From the NCBI GenBank assembly GCA_038740345.1, contig JAVYMA010000022.1, positions 1-32,253 of the forward strand: a DNA stretch of 32,253 nucleotides. Reading direction: 5' to 3'. Under the pieces are notes generated by a model, which worked only from the letters and a program-made list of their open reading frames with translations, did not search any database and was not told the origin of the DNA. Shown here one piece after another: positions 22,544-31,208 of the stretch (its first letter is position 1; each line of letters begins with the position of its first letter). The DNA is from Methanomassiliicoccales archaeon (lineage in GTDB: Archaea > Thermoplasmatota > Thermoplasmata > Methanomassiliicoccales > UBA472). A program made the position numbers and the translations under genes.

Positions 22544-22582
22544 AGGAGGTTTTCTATCCTCTTAATATTCATTTAATTTTTT
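22544..22582 (+). terminator. Probable terminator of the korDAB operon
   Basis: GAGG (22546-22549) can pair with CCTC (22558-22561) over an 8-nt loop, followed by T-rich sequence with a T6 run at 22577-22582. It lies 13 nt after the korB stop. The stem is short, so the T run is the main evidence. Confidence 0.35.
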
Positions 22583-22745
22583 ATTCTGGCACTGATGCGT
22601 TGAACGAAAATAAACGTTAATTGAGCTTTTTTTCTAAGATATAAAATATGCTTCCGTGTTTCTAATTTTCAGGATAAATTGCCCTTAAAACATAGTCATA
22701 AAAATTTCTACCGTAAATCACGCTTTCAAAATAAAGTTATGAACA

Positions 22746-23678
22746 CTAAGCCATTAATTGATCCTCGATCAGCGATGTTATCTCTTCTGCCTCCTTATTC
22801 AAGGGTACTAGCTCTATCTCTTTAGCTTCTCTCACTCCTAGACCTAACTCTGCTGCTCTTTTTATTTGATCTTGCATGAATACAGGACGACGCTCTATTT
22901 CGGGTGTTGTACCGTGCATCTTTAATGCAGCCACCCCTACAGCGTCTATAGCGACACGGTCCTTAGAGGCTAGCGTAAGATTCGCCCTCCATATTGCCCC
23001 TCGCATCGGTCCCCCTGTATAAAACGATTCTACTCCATCCATTATTATGAGATCGGGTTCGTAAGCATAGTTCATTTCTGCGATCATTTCTCTTTGATAT
23101 GCGGAGGTATGAAGCTCATCCATATTCATTCGATGCACCATGCCAGTAGTCAACTTTAAGGACATGCTAAAATGCCCTCCATATTGGTGAGTTTTAAGAC
23201 AACATAAGCAAACAACTCGGTCTGCTTGTAGGACTGGCCTGGCGAATAGGAAACCGTCTTTCCAATGAGAGCTTGGTGGCTGTATCTTTCGATAATTCTC
23301 GTCAGGCATTTCATCAAAGATTAGACAAGAGAATCCTTCCTCTTTACCGTAATCGAAAATGCCCTTTTCGAAAAATACTTGCCTAGTACTCATGGGTCCG
23401 CTTCTGTCAGCTACAACCACACTTGAAGGTGAATCTTTCTTAACTATCCCCACAATTGCTTTTAACGTATCGATATGAGTGGAGGCTGGAGCTGGATCAC
23501 TAGTGTTGAAATTTGGTTTGATTAGAACGTCTTTTCTTTCAAAATTTGGGAGTCCTATAGCTTTCGCGACGTTTATTATGGCTCTTATTCGATTGCTATC
23601 TAACGATATGGCGACCTTAACACCACTCAAGATGTCACCAATATATAATACTTTTAAGTTTTCAATAAAATTTTCCAA
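22746..23678 (-). CDS. DUF362-domain protein
   Basis: The core GVKVAISLDSNRIRAIINVAKAIGL, VLIKPNFN, VVVADRSGPMSTR, CCLKTHQYGGHFSMSLKLTTGMVHR and LIIMDGVESFYTGGPMRG is typical of DUF362 proteins, whose biochemical role is not established; some are fused to ferredoxin domains but this one has none. The longest frame starts with TTG at 23678, without a ribosome binding site. An internal TTG at 23630 is preceded by GGTGAC and lies just before the conserved GVKVAIS, so it may be the true start (294 residues). It is convergent with korB. Confidence 0.85.
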   Translation of the reverse strand: MENFIENLKVLYIGDILSGVKVAISLDSNRIRAIINVAKAIGLPNFERKDVLIKPNFNTSDPAPASTHIDTLKAIVGIVKKDSPSSVVVADRSGPMSTRQVFFEKGIFDYGKEEGFSCLIFDEMPDENYRKIQPPSSHWKDGFLFARPVLQADRVVCLCCLKTHQYGGHFSMSLKLTTGMVHRMNMDELHTSAYQREMIAEMNYAYEPDLIIMDGVESFYTGGPMRGAIWRANLTLASKDRVAIDAVGVAALKMHGTTPEIERRPVFMQDQIKRAAELGLGVREAKEIELVPLNKEAEEITSLIEDQLMA

Positions 23679-24155
23679 AAATAATGATGTGAAATTGAAG
23701 GAACCTACTTCGACTTTTTCAGCTAATTTTTTTGTAATAAAATTATATTACATATAATTAAAAAAGGATGGATTATAAATTGATGTTCAAATCAAATAAA
23801 TTTTTTGAATAATATTTACATTATATTAATAGAAATTTAATTTATATATAAACATTTTGAATCAAAATAATACAAAAAACATATTCTGACCTTTTAATTA
23901 TTTTGCTTTTTTAATTCCCACTAAAAACTTTTGAGATATGAGGTTTTATGATAAACAAATAAAATTATAATTGATGAATTATCTGTTAACAATTATTTTT
24001 TTAAAATTCATATTTAAAGGTGTTAAATAAAATTAAGAGTTAAGAATTCTTTTTAATTTCAGATGCCTCAAAAAGAAAAACCTTAGAAATGAATCATAAT
24101 AAAAAAAATCAGAGTATATTGTTTATGATTAATAATCCTGATTTGGGTTAATATT
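23679..24155. other. Very AT-rich divergent intergenic region
   Basis: This 477-nt stretch separates the DUF362 gene (minus) and the PPC-domain gene (plus). It contains several TATA-like sequences, including a palindromic TTTATATATAAA near 23840 and AGTATATTG near 24113-24121, about 35 nt before the PPC start codon. I see no gene or stable hairpin in it. Confidence 0.5.
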
Positions 24156-24602
24156 ATGAAATACACGCAAGGTAAAATTGGAAGGATTTTTGTACTCAGA
24201 TTAGAAGATGGAGAAATTTTGCATGAGGAGGTAGAAAGATTCGCGGCCGATAAACGCATTGAGGCTGGAATAGTTACTATAGTAGGTGCCGCGAACAAAG
24301 GGAGCTTATTAATTGTAGGACCTGATAATGATGAAGTGTTACCTATCCTCCCGATGGAGCAGGGACTTGATCAAGTTTTCGAAATGGAAGGCGTTGGCAC
24401 GATATTCTTGAATGATCAGGGAAAACCTGTATTGCATATGCACATTGCTTGTGGCAGAGCGCACAGCACTGTGACTGGTTGTGTGCGCAAAGGTGTTCGG
24501 ATATGGAAAGTAGCGGAAGTAGTCATAGTGGAGCTGACTGGAATTAATGCTCGAAGGGAATTAGATGTTCAAACGGGATTTGAACTTCTGAAGCTTAGAT
24601 GA
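24156..24602 (+). CDS. PPC/DUF296-domain protein
   Basis: The 148-residue protein matches the PPC (plant and prokaryote conserved, DUF296) domain, found alone in prokaryotes and fused to AT-hooks in plants. Conserved features are FVLRLEDGEILHEEVERFA, GIVTIVGAANKGSL and the His-rich core HMHIACGRAHSTVTGCV (His94, His96, His103), which probably binds a metal. These proteins form trimers; DNA binding is proposed for some members but not shown for archaeal ones. It has its own promoter region and convergent neighbours, so no operon context helps. Confidence 0.88.
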   Translation: MKYTQGKIGRIFVLRLEDGEILHEEVERFAADKRIEAGIVTIVGAANKGSLLIVGPDNDEVLPILPMEQGLDQVFEMEGVGTIFLNDQGKPVLHMHIACGRAHSTVTGCVRKGVRIWKVAEVVIVELTGINARRELDVQTGFELLKLR

Positions 24603-24897
24603 CCTGTTATGATAGACCTGTCCAAGCAATCCTTGAATATTTGAAAATAAGCGAAGTGTGAACTCTAAAATCTCATATCTTTCCTAGTTCATAATGGGCA
24701 AATGAAAAAGTGATTACCATTGCGTTTTGAAAGGCTCCATAATGTCAAAAAATGAAGGGGGACCTGCTGCTTGTTTATTTATTTTTGATTTTTTGAAGGG
24801 CGCTAAGCTTTCGCCTTTAATATATAGACATCCGATAGTTTATATTAGATCCTTATAAAATTCTTTTTTTGAAGATATTGTTTAATTTTAAATTCTG
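24603..24897. other. Gap between convergent PPC and sensor-kinase genes
   Basis: Mostly AT-rich. One imperfect hairpin is visible: AAGGGCG (24796-24802) with CGCCTT (24812-24817), one bulged G. A T-rich stretch precedes it. It may be part of a terminator; no ORF is credible. Confidence 0.35.
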
Positions 24898-27150
24898 TTA
24901 TTGAGCCCCTGGAAATGTAAAGACGAATGCAGTTCCCCGAGGTTCATTGTCCTCTACGCGCACATTCCCCCGATATCTCTCTATCGCTTTTGAAACAAGA
25001 TACAAACCCAGCCCAGTGCCTGCGTTTCCTCCGTAGCTGAACCCTTCTTCGAAAATGCGAGGCTTAATAGAATCTGGTATGCCTATTCCATCATCAGCGA
25101 TGCGCAATATCACCTGTCCATTCTCATTCCAAATCTTAACTTTTATATGATCTGCCTTGCCATGAATCATGGCATTGCGAACAATATTGTCTATTGCAGA
25201 TGGCAAAGCATCGTCTGCATAAATCATTCCTTCTCCCTCTACATTGAAATCCACCATATATCCACGGAGAACTTTTTCTGCCGTTTGCTTAAGATCATAA
25301 AGTTTGACAGAGCCACCCGATACGACCAGAGATTCAAGTTCCTTCATGCGGCGAATCATTTCCACAGATCTATTGACTGCCTTCGTGGCTGTATCCAAGA
25401 ACCTCTCCTGTTTAGTGCGCTGGTACATTTCTAAAGAACCTGAAAGTACCATGAGTTCATTCAGCGTATCATGACGAAGGATACGATTAACAAGCCGCAA
25501 TATATCATTTAGCTGAAGAAGCCTGTCTTCCATTGCCTTACGTTCTGTGATATCCGATGCCACTATAATTATCGAAGACACTTGACCTTCCTGATCTAAA
25601 ATCGGAGCACTACAAATATTGATCGTTCGACCCTCAAAGCTAAAGGGAAAATCATAAATATTTTCGCCTCGCAACATTCTATGGAAAACGTTTTTTGTCT
25701 CGATGTTCTCTTTTAAAGGCAATTTAAAAATTTCACATTTTTCGGAGTCCCAACCGAATATTTTCTCGGCAGCAGGATTCCATGTCAAAACATTACCCTC
25801 TGGGTCTAAAGTCACGATGGCCATGGGTGAGGTTTGAATTATCGCACGAAGCTTATTTCCGGTGGACCATAATCTTTCCTCTGCGGCTTTAATTTCTGCT
25901 TCTTCTATTATGCGTTGCCTGTCTGAAATCTCTTTTATAGCATGAGAGATATTCTCGGCCAGCTCCTCAAGTATAAGGACTTCCTCTTTCTCCATATCTG
26001 CACGATTAGCGGCTACAATGAGAACCGCTTTAACTTTGTTCTCTATTACTATAGGATAAGCTGAGTACGAAATCCTCTTACTCGATTTTTCTTCATTATT
26101 TAAAATATAAAGAACTCTTGATGATGTACGATAAACATCTCTCAATATCTTTTCGAGAATATTCTTTTCAAAAATAGTTTTGCCTTCTCTAGAAATCAAT
26201 TCGCTTTCAGAACGTACAATCTCCCTCGGAGCGCTTGATTCATCCAAATCCCCTATCCAAGCAGCACAGTATTCGCCCTCCTTCACTAAACCATTGCAGA
26301 TATTAATCAGCAACTCTATCTCGCTCTTAGCACGTAAAATAACTAAGCTAGCAAAGCTCATCGTCTTGAATATTATAGACATCCGGTGCTCGCGCCGATG
26401 GGCTCGACAAAGCTCAGTTACATCATGAATCATTGCATATCCTAGCCTTCTCCCTTTGATTTTTAACATTCCTGAAAATATCTCTACTTCTCGAGTCTCG
26501 CCATTTGCCAATAGGGCTAGGCCCTGCACCTTAACACCTTTACCTATGCCATCATGCCATTTCCTGAAGTTTTCAACGTCCACGATGTTAGGGCTGAGCT
26601 TTGAGATATGCATTCCTACTAAGCTTTCATAACTATAACCAAATAAGCTAACCGCTGCTCCATTAGCATCTATTATAACGCCAGTGACGGGATCGATGAG
26701 GAGCATCCCTTCTATGTTTTCTTTAAAGAGCTTTTCATATATTTGCTCAGATTCCTCTATACTCTCAGAGGCTTCACGCTGTTCCACTGAGCGTTTGATC
26801 ATGTTAATTAACTCAACAAATTGAGCCTTTGGATCTCCCCCTTTCTGAAGATAGAAATCAGCGCCGTTATTCAATGCCTCGATAACTACATCTTCCCTTC
26901 CCTTGCCAGTGAACAGAATAAAAGGTAATTTCCGCCCCTGCAGCCTCACTGTCTTAAGGAAATTAATCCCATCGACAAGCGGCATCTGATAATCACACAC
27001 TATGGCATCTATTTCCAAGGCTTCCAATTTTACGAGTGCATCCATTGCTGAATCGCTAGTAACCACTCTGATGTCGCCATCTCTCTCCAGGAATTCCTTT
27101 GCCAACTCAAGCAACGATGGCTCATCGTCTACATAGAGGACCGTTATCAT
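24898..27150 (-). CDS. Hybrid sensor histidine kinase (REC-PAS-GAF-PAS-HK)
   Basis: The 750-residue cytoplasmic protein starts with a receiver domain (1-125): acidic pocket Asp8-Asp9, phospho-acceptor Asp53 (VCDYQMP), Thr81 and Lys103. A PAS domain follows at about 136-245, a GAF-like domain at about 265-405, and a second PAS at about 430-540. The kinase core has the phospho-acceptor His560 in RILRHDTLNEL, N-box around Asn656, G1 DDGIGIP (686-692) and G2 GTGLGL (711-716). No transmembrane segment is visible, so it senses an intracellular signal. The receiver at the N-terminus implies it also accepts phosphate from another kinase. No separate response regulator is next to it. The domain limits are estimates. 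Confidence 0.93.
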   Translation of the reverse strand: MITVLYVDDEPSLLELAKEFLERDGDIRVVTSDSAMDALVKLEALEIDAIVCDYQMPLVDGINFLKTVRLQGRKLPFILFTGKGREDVVIEALNNGADFYLQKGGDPKAQFVELINMIKRSVEQREASESIEESEQIYEKLFKENIEGMLLIDPVTGVIIDANGAAVSLFGYSYESLVGMHISKLSPNIVDVENFRKWHDGIGKGVKVQGLALLANGETREVEIFSGMLKIKGRRLGYAMIHDVTELCRAHRREHRMSIIFKTMSFASLVILRAKSEIELLINICNGLVKEGEYCAAWIGDLDESSAPREIVRSESELISREGKTIFEKNILEKILRDVYRTSSRVLYILNNEEKSSKRISYSAYPIVIENKVKAVLIVAANRADMEKEEVLILEELAENISHAIKEISDRQRIIEEAEIKAAEERLWSTGNKLRAIIQTSPMAIVTLDPEGNVLTWNPAAEKIFGWDSEKCEIFKLPLKENIETKNVFHRMLRGENIYDFPFSFEGRTINICSAPILDQEGQVSSIIIVASDITERKAMEDRLLQLNDILRLVNRILRHDTLNELMVLSGSLEMYQRTKQERFLDTATKAVNRSVEMIRRMKELESLVVSGGSVKLYDLKQTAEKVLRGYMVDFNVEGEGMIYADDALPSAIDNIVRNAMIHGKADHIKVKIWNENGQVILRIADDGIGIPDSIKPRIFEEGFSYGGNAGTGLGLYLVSKAIERYRGNVRVEDNEPRGTAFVFTFPGAQ

Positions 27151-27350
27151 TCAATTATCCCATTTCGTCGATTAAGCCAACATCTCGACAATATTTTATT
27201 CTAACTGCATCAAAATCCCGGTTTAAAATTGAACAGATTTAACCGCATGACATGAGCTTTTTACAATTATGAAATGCCATACCTATTTTCATATAAGATA
27301 TTATACTTATAATCAATATTTTTAAAAGGAGTTATAAAGGTGATAGGCAA

Positions 27351-27905
27351 GTGCAGAAATCAGTACGCCTGGCTGGACTTGGCGGACAAGGCATGATATT
27401 TGCTGGAATCGTGCTAGCCAGAGCTGTGGCACTGTATGAGAGACGAAATGGTCAGGAGTTATATGCTATCCAAACTCAATCCTATGGTCCTGCCGCAAGG
27501 GGAGAGACTTCAAAATGTGACGTCGTTATATCGGACGTGCCCAATTTTTATCCTTTTCCAGAGAAGGTGGACTTTCTTGTCATTATGTCCCAGCCAGCTT
27601 ATGAGAAATATATTGAGAGCGCTCACGAGGCAAGCATAATAATATTGGAGGAAGAAGCCGTAGGAAGCAGACCACAAATTACTCATTATGAGATTCCAGC
27701 CCTTAAACGAAGCGATGAAATCGGAGTAATATCTTCGGCTAACATGATTATGCTTGGAGCGCTGGCATACATATCCAATTTAGCCTCTAAGGAAGCTTTG
27801 ATAAAGGCGATATTTGACCTTAGCCCTTTGGGTGCTTTTGAAATGAATGAACGCGCTTTTAACGAGGGTTTGGCTTTAGGCAAAGAAGCTGTTAAAGAAG
27901 GCTGA
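27351..27905 (+). CDS. korC: 2-oxoacid:ferredoxin oxidoreductase gamma subunit
   Basis: The 184-residue protein has the gamma-subunit pattern: VRLAGLGGQGMIFAGIVLARA at the N-terminus (glycine-rich loop), then QTQSYGPAARGETSKCDVVISD, FLVIMSQPAYEKY and GALAYISNL. It probably completes the KorDAB enzyme encoded 5 kb upstream. The start is GTG at 27351, with AGGTGAT about 8 nt upstream. A TATA-like region lies near 27300-27312. It is 50 nt before an ADP-forming acyl-CoA synthetase beta gene, consistent with energy conservation from the acyl-CoA product. Confidence 0.92.
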   Translation: MQKSVRLAGLGGQGMIFAGIVLARAVALYERRNGQELYAIQTQSYGPAARGETSKCDVVISDVPNFYPFPEKVDFLVIMSQPAYEKYIESAHEASIIILEEEAVGSRPQITHYEIPALKRSDEIGVISSANMIMLGALAYISNLASKEALIKAIFDLSPLGAFEMNERAFNEGLALGKEAVKEG

Positions 27906-27955
27906 AAAGAGAAATCGCATAAGAAGGAATTAATCAATCTTCGGAGAATGCATGA

Positions 27956-28594
27956 ATGACACGCATGTCGCAGCCTTTAAAGACGCTATCAGAAGCAGAG
28001 GTTAAGGAGATGCTCCGTTCCCGTGGTATAACCACGACTGATTTTCTGCTTCCCACAAGAGAGGAGTTGAGCAGGATATCTTTACGTTATCCGTTGGCTG
28101 TAAAGGTGAGCTCCCCAGATATTTTGCATAAGACCGAGGTGGGAGGTGTATTTCTCAATGTGAGCACACCACAAGAGCTTGTGGCCAGATATGATGAAAT
28201 CATATCACGATTTCCTCAGGGAAAGGTTTTGGTCGAAAGCATGGAAAAAACAGGCCCGGAGGCCATCGTCGGACTATTTAGAGATCGAAGCTTTGGAATG
28301 AGCATAATGACTGGACTTGGAGGCGTCATGACCGAGCTCTTTCGAGACGTCTCTTTCAGAAAACTTCCCATATCCCGATTGGATGCTTTGGAGATGATTG
28401 AGGAGACAAGGCTTAACTCATATTTTGAAGGGTTTCGAGGTTTCAGGGCTGATGAGGATGCTTTCATTGACCTTCTATTGAAAATGTCATCTTGGGTGGA
28501 AGAGCTAAAAGACTTGGAGCAATTAGATCTCAATCCAATCATATTGCGGGAAAAGGGATATGTCGTTTTAGATGCCAAAATGATTATCAATTAG
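27956..28594 (+). CDS. acdB: Acyl-CoA synthetase (ADP-forming) beta subunit
   Basis: The 212-residue ATP-grasp protein matches the beta subunit of archaeal ADP-forming acetyl/acyl-CoA synthetase: LAVKVSSPDILHKTEVGGVFLNV, EAIVGLFRDRSFGMSIMTGLGGVMTELFRDVSFR split over its conserved blocks, and DLNPIIL near the C-terminus. With an alpha subunit (CoA-binding and phospho-His), it makes ATP from ADP, phosphate and acyl-CoA. No alpha subunit is in the window. GGAG lies 9 nt before the ATG at 27956; ATG 27965 is an alternative. It is slightly shorter than typical (about 230). Directly after korC and before mptD. Confidence 0.88.
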   Translation: MTRMSQPLKTLSEAEVKEMLRSRGITTTDFLLPTREELSRISLRYPLAVKVSSPDILHKTEVGGVFLNVSTPQELVARYDEIISRFPQGKVLVESMEKTGPEAIVGLFRDRSFGMSIMTGLGGVMTELFRDVSFRKLPISRLDALEMIEETRLNSYFEGFRGFRADEDAFIDLLLKMSSWVEELKDLEQLDLNPIILREKGYVVLDAKMIIN

Positions 28595-28606
28595 GGAGAT
28601 GAAATT

Positions 28607-28996
28607 ATGAGCAGTCTACGCGAGCAGCTGGCTAGCAAATACTTCAATTGCAGCCTTAAAGAGAGAGCAATCTTCGAGGCGGGAATTAAACTAGGGACCA
28701 TATACCATCAATTTGTAGGTACACCTGTTTGTTCCGCTAATGTTGACATCCTTGAGAGGGCTATAGAAGATGGCGTCAAGGTTCAGCCCTTTGTCAGAGG
28801 CATAAAGGTGAATATAGATCGTAAAGCTCTCAGATGTAAAAAGGACGAGTATGATTATCAAACCTTGACAGGCAACATGCTAGATGTGATTCTAGAAATC
28901 CAGATAGAAAATGTCAGGGTCGTAGCAGAGATGCGATATATTAAAGAACTTCATTATCCTTTAATGTTTGTAAGCTCCGTAGAGGAGCTCGACTAA
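28607..28996 (+). CDS. mptD: Archaeal dihydroneopterin aldolase (MptD)
   Basis: The 129-residue protein matches the archaeal MptD family (MJ1585 type): FEAGIKLGTIYHQFVGTPVC followed by ILERAIEDGVKVQPFVRGIKVNI. Glu24 and Gln60 align by eye with catalytic residues reported for the Methanocaldococcus enzyme. It converts 7,8-dihydroneopterin to 6-hydroxymethyl-7,8-dihydropterin and glycolaldehyde, for folate or tetrahydromethanopterin synthesis. GGGAGATG is 5 nt before the ATG at 28607. The acdB stop is 12 nt upstream, so these genes are probably co-transcribed although functionally unrelated. Confidence 0.88.
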   Translation: MSSLREQLASKYFNCSLKERAIFEAGIKLGTIYHQFVGTPVCSANVDILERAIEDGVKVQPFVRGIKVNIDRKALRCKKDEYDYQTLTGNMLDVILEIQIENVRVVAEMRYIKELHYPLMFVSSVEELD

Positions 28997-29025
28997 TTTT
29001 CACAAATCAATATTTTATATTATAC

Positions 29026-29430
29026 TCATTTTTCATTTGAATCATCTTTCTGTTTGTTTTTATTGTCATTTATCGAATTCTTTGTTGAAGACGATTTTAA
29101 AACGACCTCTAAATAAAGTCGCCTTTTATGAATATGAATAAGCGTCTCAAGTCTTCGTAAATAATTCCAGGGGCGTAAGATAAATATAAAAGCTGCTACC
29201 ACAGAGAATGAAAGACCCGATATAAAACACAACAGTTCTCTAGCCAGAGCTGAGAGCGCTATCATTGCAAATCCTATAATGACCAAGATCGAGGAAACTG
29301 TAAGCAATTCTCTCTTCAATTGCTTCCAAGCCTGACTACTTTCGCGATTTTTCATTGTGTGAGTGAAGAGTCCCTTTGGAATATATCGTCTATTGCCAGT
29401 GTTTTCTGTGTTAAACATTTTCGAGGACAA
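29026..29430 (-). CDS. Small membrane protein with two transmembrane helices
   Basis: The 134-residue protein has a basic N-terminus, a hydrophobic segment at about 42-63 (LTVSSILVIIGFAMIALSAL), a second at about 66-85, then a basic segment and a hydrophilic tail rich in Lys, Asn, Asp and Ser. No family is recognised. The longest frame starts with TTG at 29430 and an ATG at 29418 is more conventional. It is convergent with mptD and divergent from the NTPase gene. Function unknown. Confidence 0.6.
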   Translation of the reverse strand: MSSKMFNTENTGNRRYIPKGLFTHTMKNRESSQAWKQLKRELLTVSSILVIIGFAMIALSALARELLCFISGLSFSVVAAFIFILRPWNYLRRLETLIHIHKRRLYLEVVLKSSSTKNSINDNKNKQKDDSNEK

Positions 29431-29515
29431 AGGTAGTTAAGTAAGAAAATCCATATCCCCATTCTAACCTGTTTGAGCGAAAAAACTTCTGGATGTCGCT
29501 CCCTTCGGTGAAAGG

Positions 29516-30058
29516 ATGAACAACATTAAAATCGGGATCACTGGTCTGCCTGGCGCAGGGAAAACTCATGCTCTTCTGAAAGTCATAGAAATGTTAGAAT
29601 CGGAAGAGATGAAAGTTGGAGGAATGATTACTGAGCCAATAATGGAGGATAATCGTAGGGTAGGATTTTCAATAATAGATTGGAGGACTAAGGAAAAGGC
29701 AGTGCTGGCCCATATTAATATTCAAAGTAAGTTCATGGTGGGAAAGTTCGGGGTTGATTTGAGCGTGCTCGAAAATATCGGAGTCAATGCTCTAATGAGA
29801 GCCTGCGAGGAATCTGACGTCATTGTAATTGATGAAGTTGGGAAAATGGAAGTGGAATCCGACCGCTTCGTTTCAGCAGTTAAGTTCGCGCTGGAAGTGG
29901 AGAAGCCTATGATCCTTACCCTGCATAAAAAATCACGCAATCCATTACTCCAGGATATTCGGAGAAGGGATGATGTTAGGATATTAGAAGTCACCCCTAT
30001 TAACCGAAATCTTCTTCCCTATAAAATAATGAAACTCATGAAGGGAGAGCTGCTTTGA
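29516..30058 (+). CDS. NTPase, THEP1 family
   Basis: The 180 residues begin with a P-loop GLPGAGKTHAL (Walker A), and contain GGMITEPIMEDNRRVGFSIID and the Walker B-like VIVIDEVGKMEV, the pattern of THEP1-type nucleoside triphosphatases (known from Aquifex and Methanocaldococcus and related to vertebrate cancer-related NTPase). They hydrolyse a broad range of NTPs and dNTPs; the physiological role is not settled. GGTGAAAGG ends directly before the ATG at 29516. Its stop overlaps the TTG start of trm1, suggesting coupled translation. Confidence 0.9.
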   Translation: MNNIKIGITGLPGAGKTHALLKVIEMLESEEMKVGGMITEPIMEDNRRVGFSIIDWRTKEKAVLAHINIQSKFMVGKFGVDLSVLENIGVNALMRACEESDVIVIDEVGKMEVESDRFVSAVKFALEVEKPMILTLHKKSRNPLLQDIRRRDDVRILEVTPINRNLLPYKIMKLMKGELL

Positions 30059-31158
30059 ATGTGATCAGGGACTCAATAGAGATTATTGAGGGAAAAACTA
30101 AATTGCTGATTCCTAAGGAGCATTCACAAAAAGGACCGGGCAAGCGCTTAGGGCAGGTTTTTTTTAACTCTCAAATGGCTTTCAATCGCGATGTCACAGT
30201 GATGCTTTTCCGCGCCCTTCGATTTAAAGGTATCTGCTTGGATGCCATGGCTGCCACCGGGGCAAGAGGATTGCGTATCGTAAATGAAAGCCCAGGAGAT
30301 TTCGAGATGGTGTTGAACGATAAAGATCCTCGCGCCTTTCAATATATCCAAGCAAACATCTCTCTTAATTCATTGAAAAATTGCCAAGCCTGCAATGAGG
30401 ATCTAAGATGCCATTTAGCTAAGCACATGTATGATTACATCGATATTGACCCGTTTGGCTCACCGGTTCCATTTATTCATGCTTCCTTTCAAGGTTTAAA
30501 GCGAGGAGGAATACTAGCCATTACTGCTACTGACACCGCTACTTTATCTGGCACCCATGAGAAAAAATGTATTCGCCGTTATATGGCATCGCCTTTACGC
30601 AATCTTTTCTGTCATGAAACAGGTTTACGGATAATGTTGGGGTATCTAGCCCGTGAAGCAGCTCAATTCGATAAAGGTGTTAGACCGATCTTATGTTTCT
30701 ATGCCGATCACTACTTTCGTTGCTTTATTCGATTAAATGAAGGAGCATCCGCTGCGGATGCTGCGCTGGAAAACCTGGGTTATGTAGGATTCAATGAGTC
30801 GAGCCATGAGCGTTTGCTTTCGACACGGCAGGCAGAAGGTCTTTGCGGACCCTTGTGGCTGGGATCATTGCAGGATAAAGAGCTCATTAACTCAATGAAA
30901 CCAGCAGAGGACCTTGCCGAACCAGGTAGATGCGCCAAATACATACATATTTGGAGACAAGAACTTAACATACCATTTTTCTACGAGAACAATGAGATCT
31001 CTTCATTGCTCAAGACTTCCCCTCTTCCTTTAGAAGAACTATTGCGGAGGCTTAATTCAGTCGGTAGAGCTTCCAGGACTCACTTTTCACCCACCGGCTT
31101 CCTTACCGATCTGCCAATTGAAAAGATTAAAAATCTATATTTGATGAGCCAGATTTGA
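30055..31158 (+). CDS. trm1: tRNA (guanine26-N2)-dimethyltransferase Trm1
   Basis: Trm1 uses S-adenosylmethionine to make m2,2G26 in tRNA. Conserved blocks are VFFNSQMAFNRDVTV, the SAM-binding DAMAATGARGLR (62-73), NDKDPRAFQYIQANI, IDIDPFGSPVPFIH (catalytic DPFG) and TATDTATLSGTH. The C-terminal domain includes GPLWLGSLQD. Length 367 is normal for archaea. The start appears to be TTG at 30055, overlapping the NTPase stop (TTGA), with GGGAGAG 5 nt upstream; a GTG at 30061 is the alternative. Confidence 0.95.
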   Translation: MNVIRDSIEIIEGKTKLLIPKEHSQKGPGKRLGQVFFNSQMAFNRDVTVMLFRALRFKGICLDAMAATGARGLRIVNESPGDFEMVLNDKDPRAFQYIQANISLNSLKNCQACNEDLRCHLAKHMYDYIDIDPFGSPVPFIHASFQGLKRGGILAITATDTATLSGTHEKKCIRRYMASPLRNLFCHETGLRIMLGYLAREAAQFDKGVRPILCFYADHYFRCFIRLNEGASAADAALENLGYVGFNESSHERLLSTRQAEGLCGPLWLGSLQDKELINSMKPAEDLAEPGRCAKYIHIWRQELNIPFFYENNEISSLLKTSPLPLEELLRRLNSVGRASRTHFSPTGFLTDLPIEKIKNLYLMSQI

Positions 31159-31208
31159 ATGACCGAACGGTTTATTTATGCCCTGTCGGATGCCAGCGCG
31201 GTGAGGGC

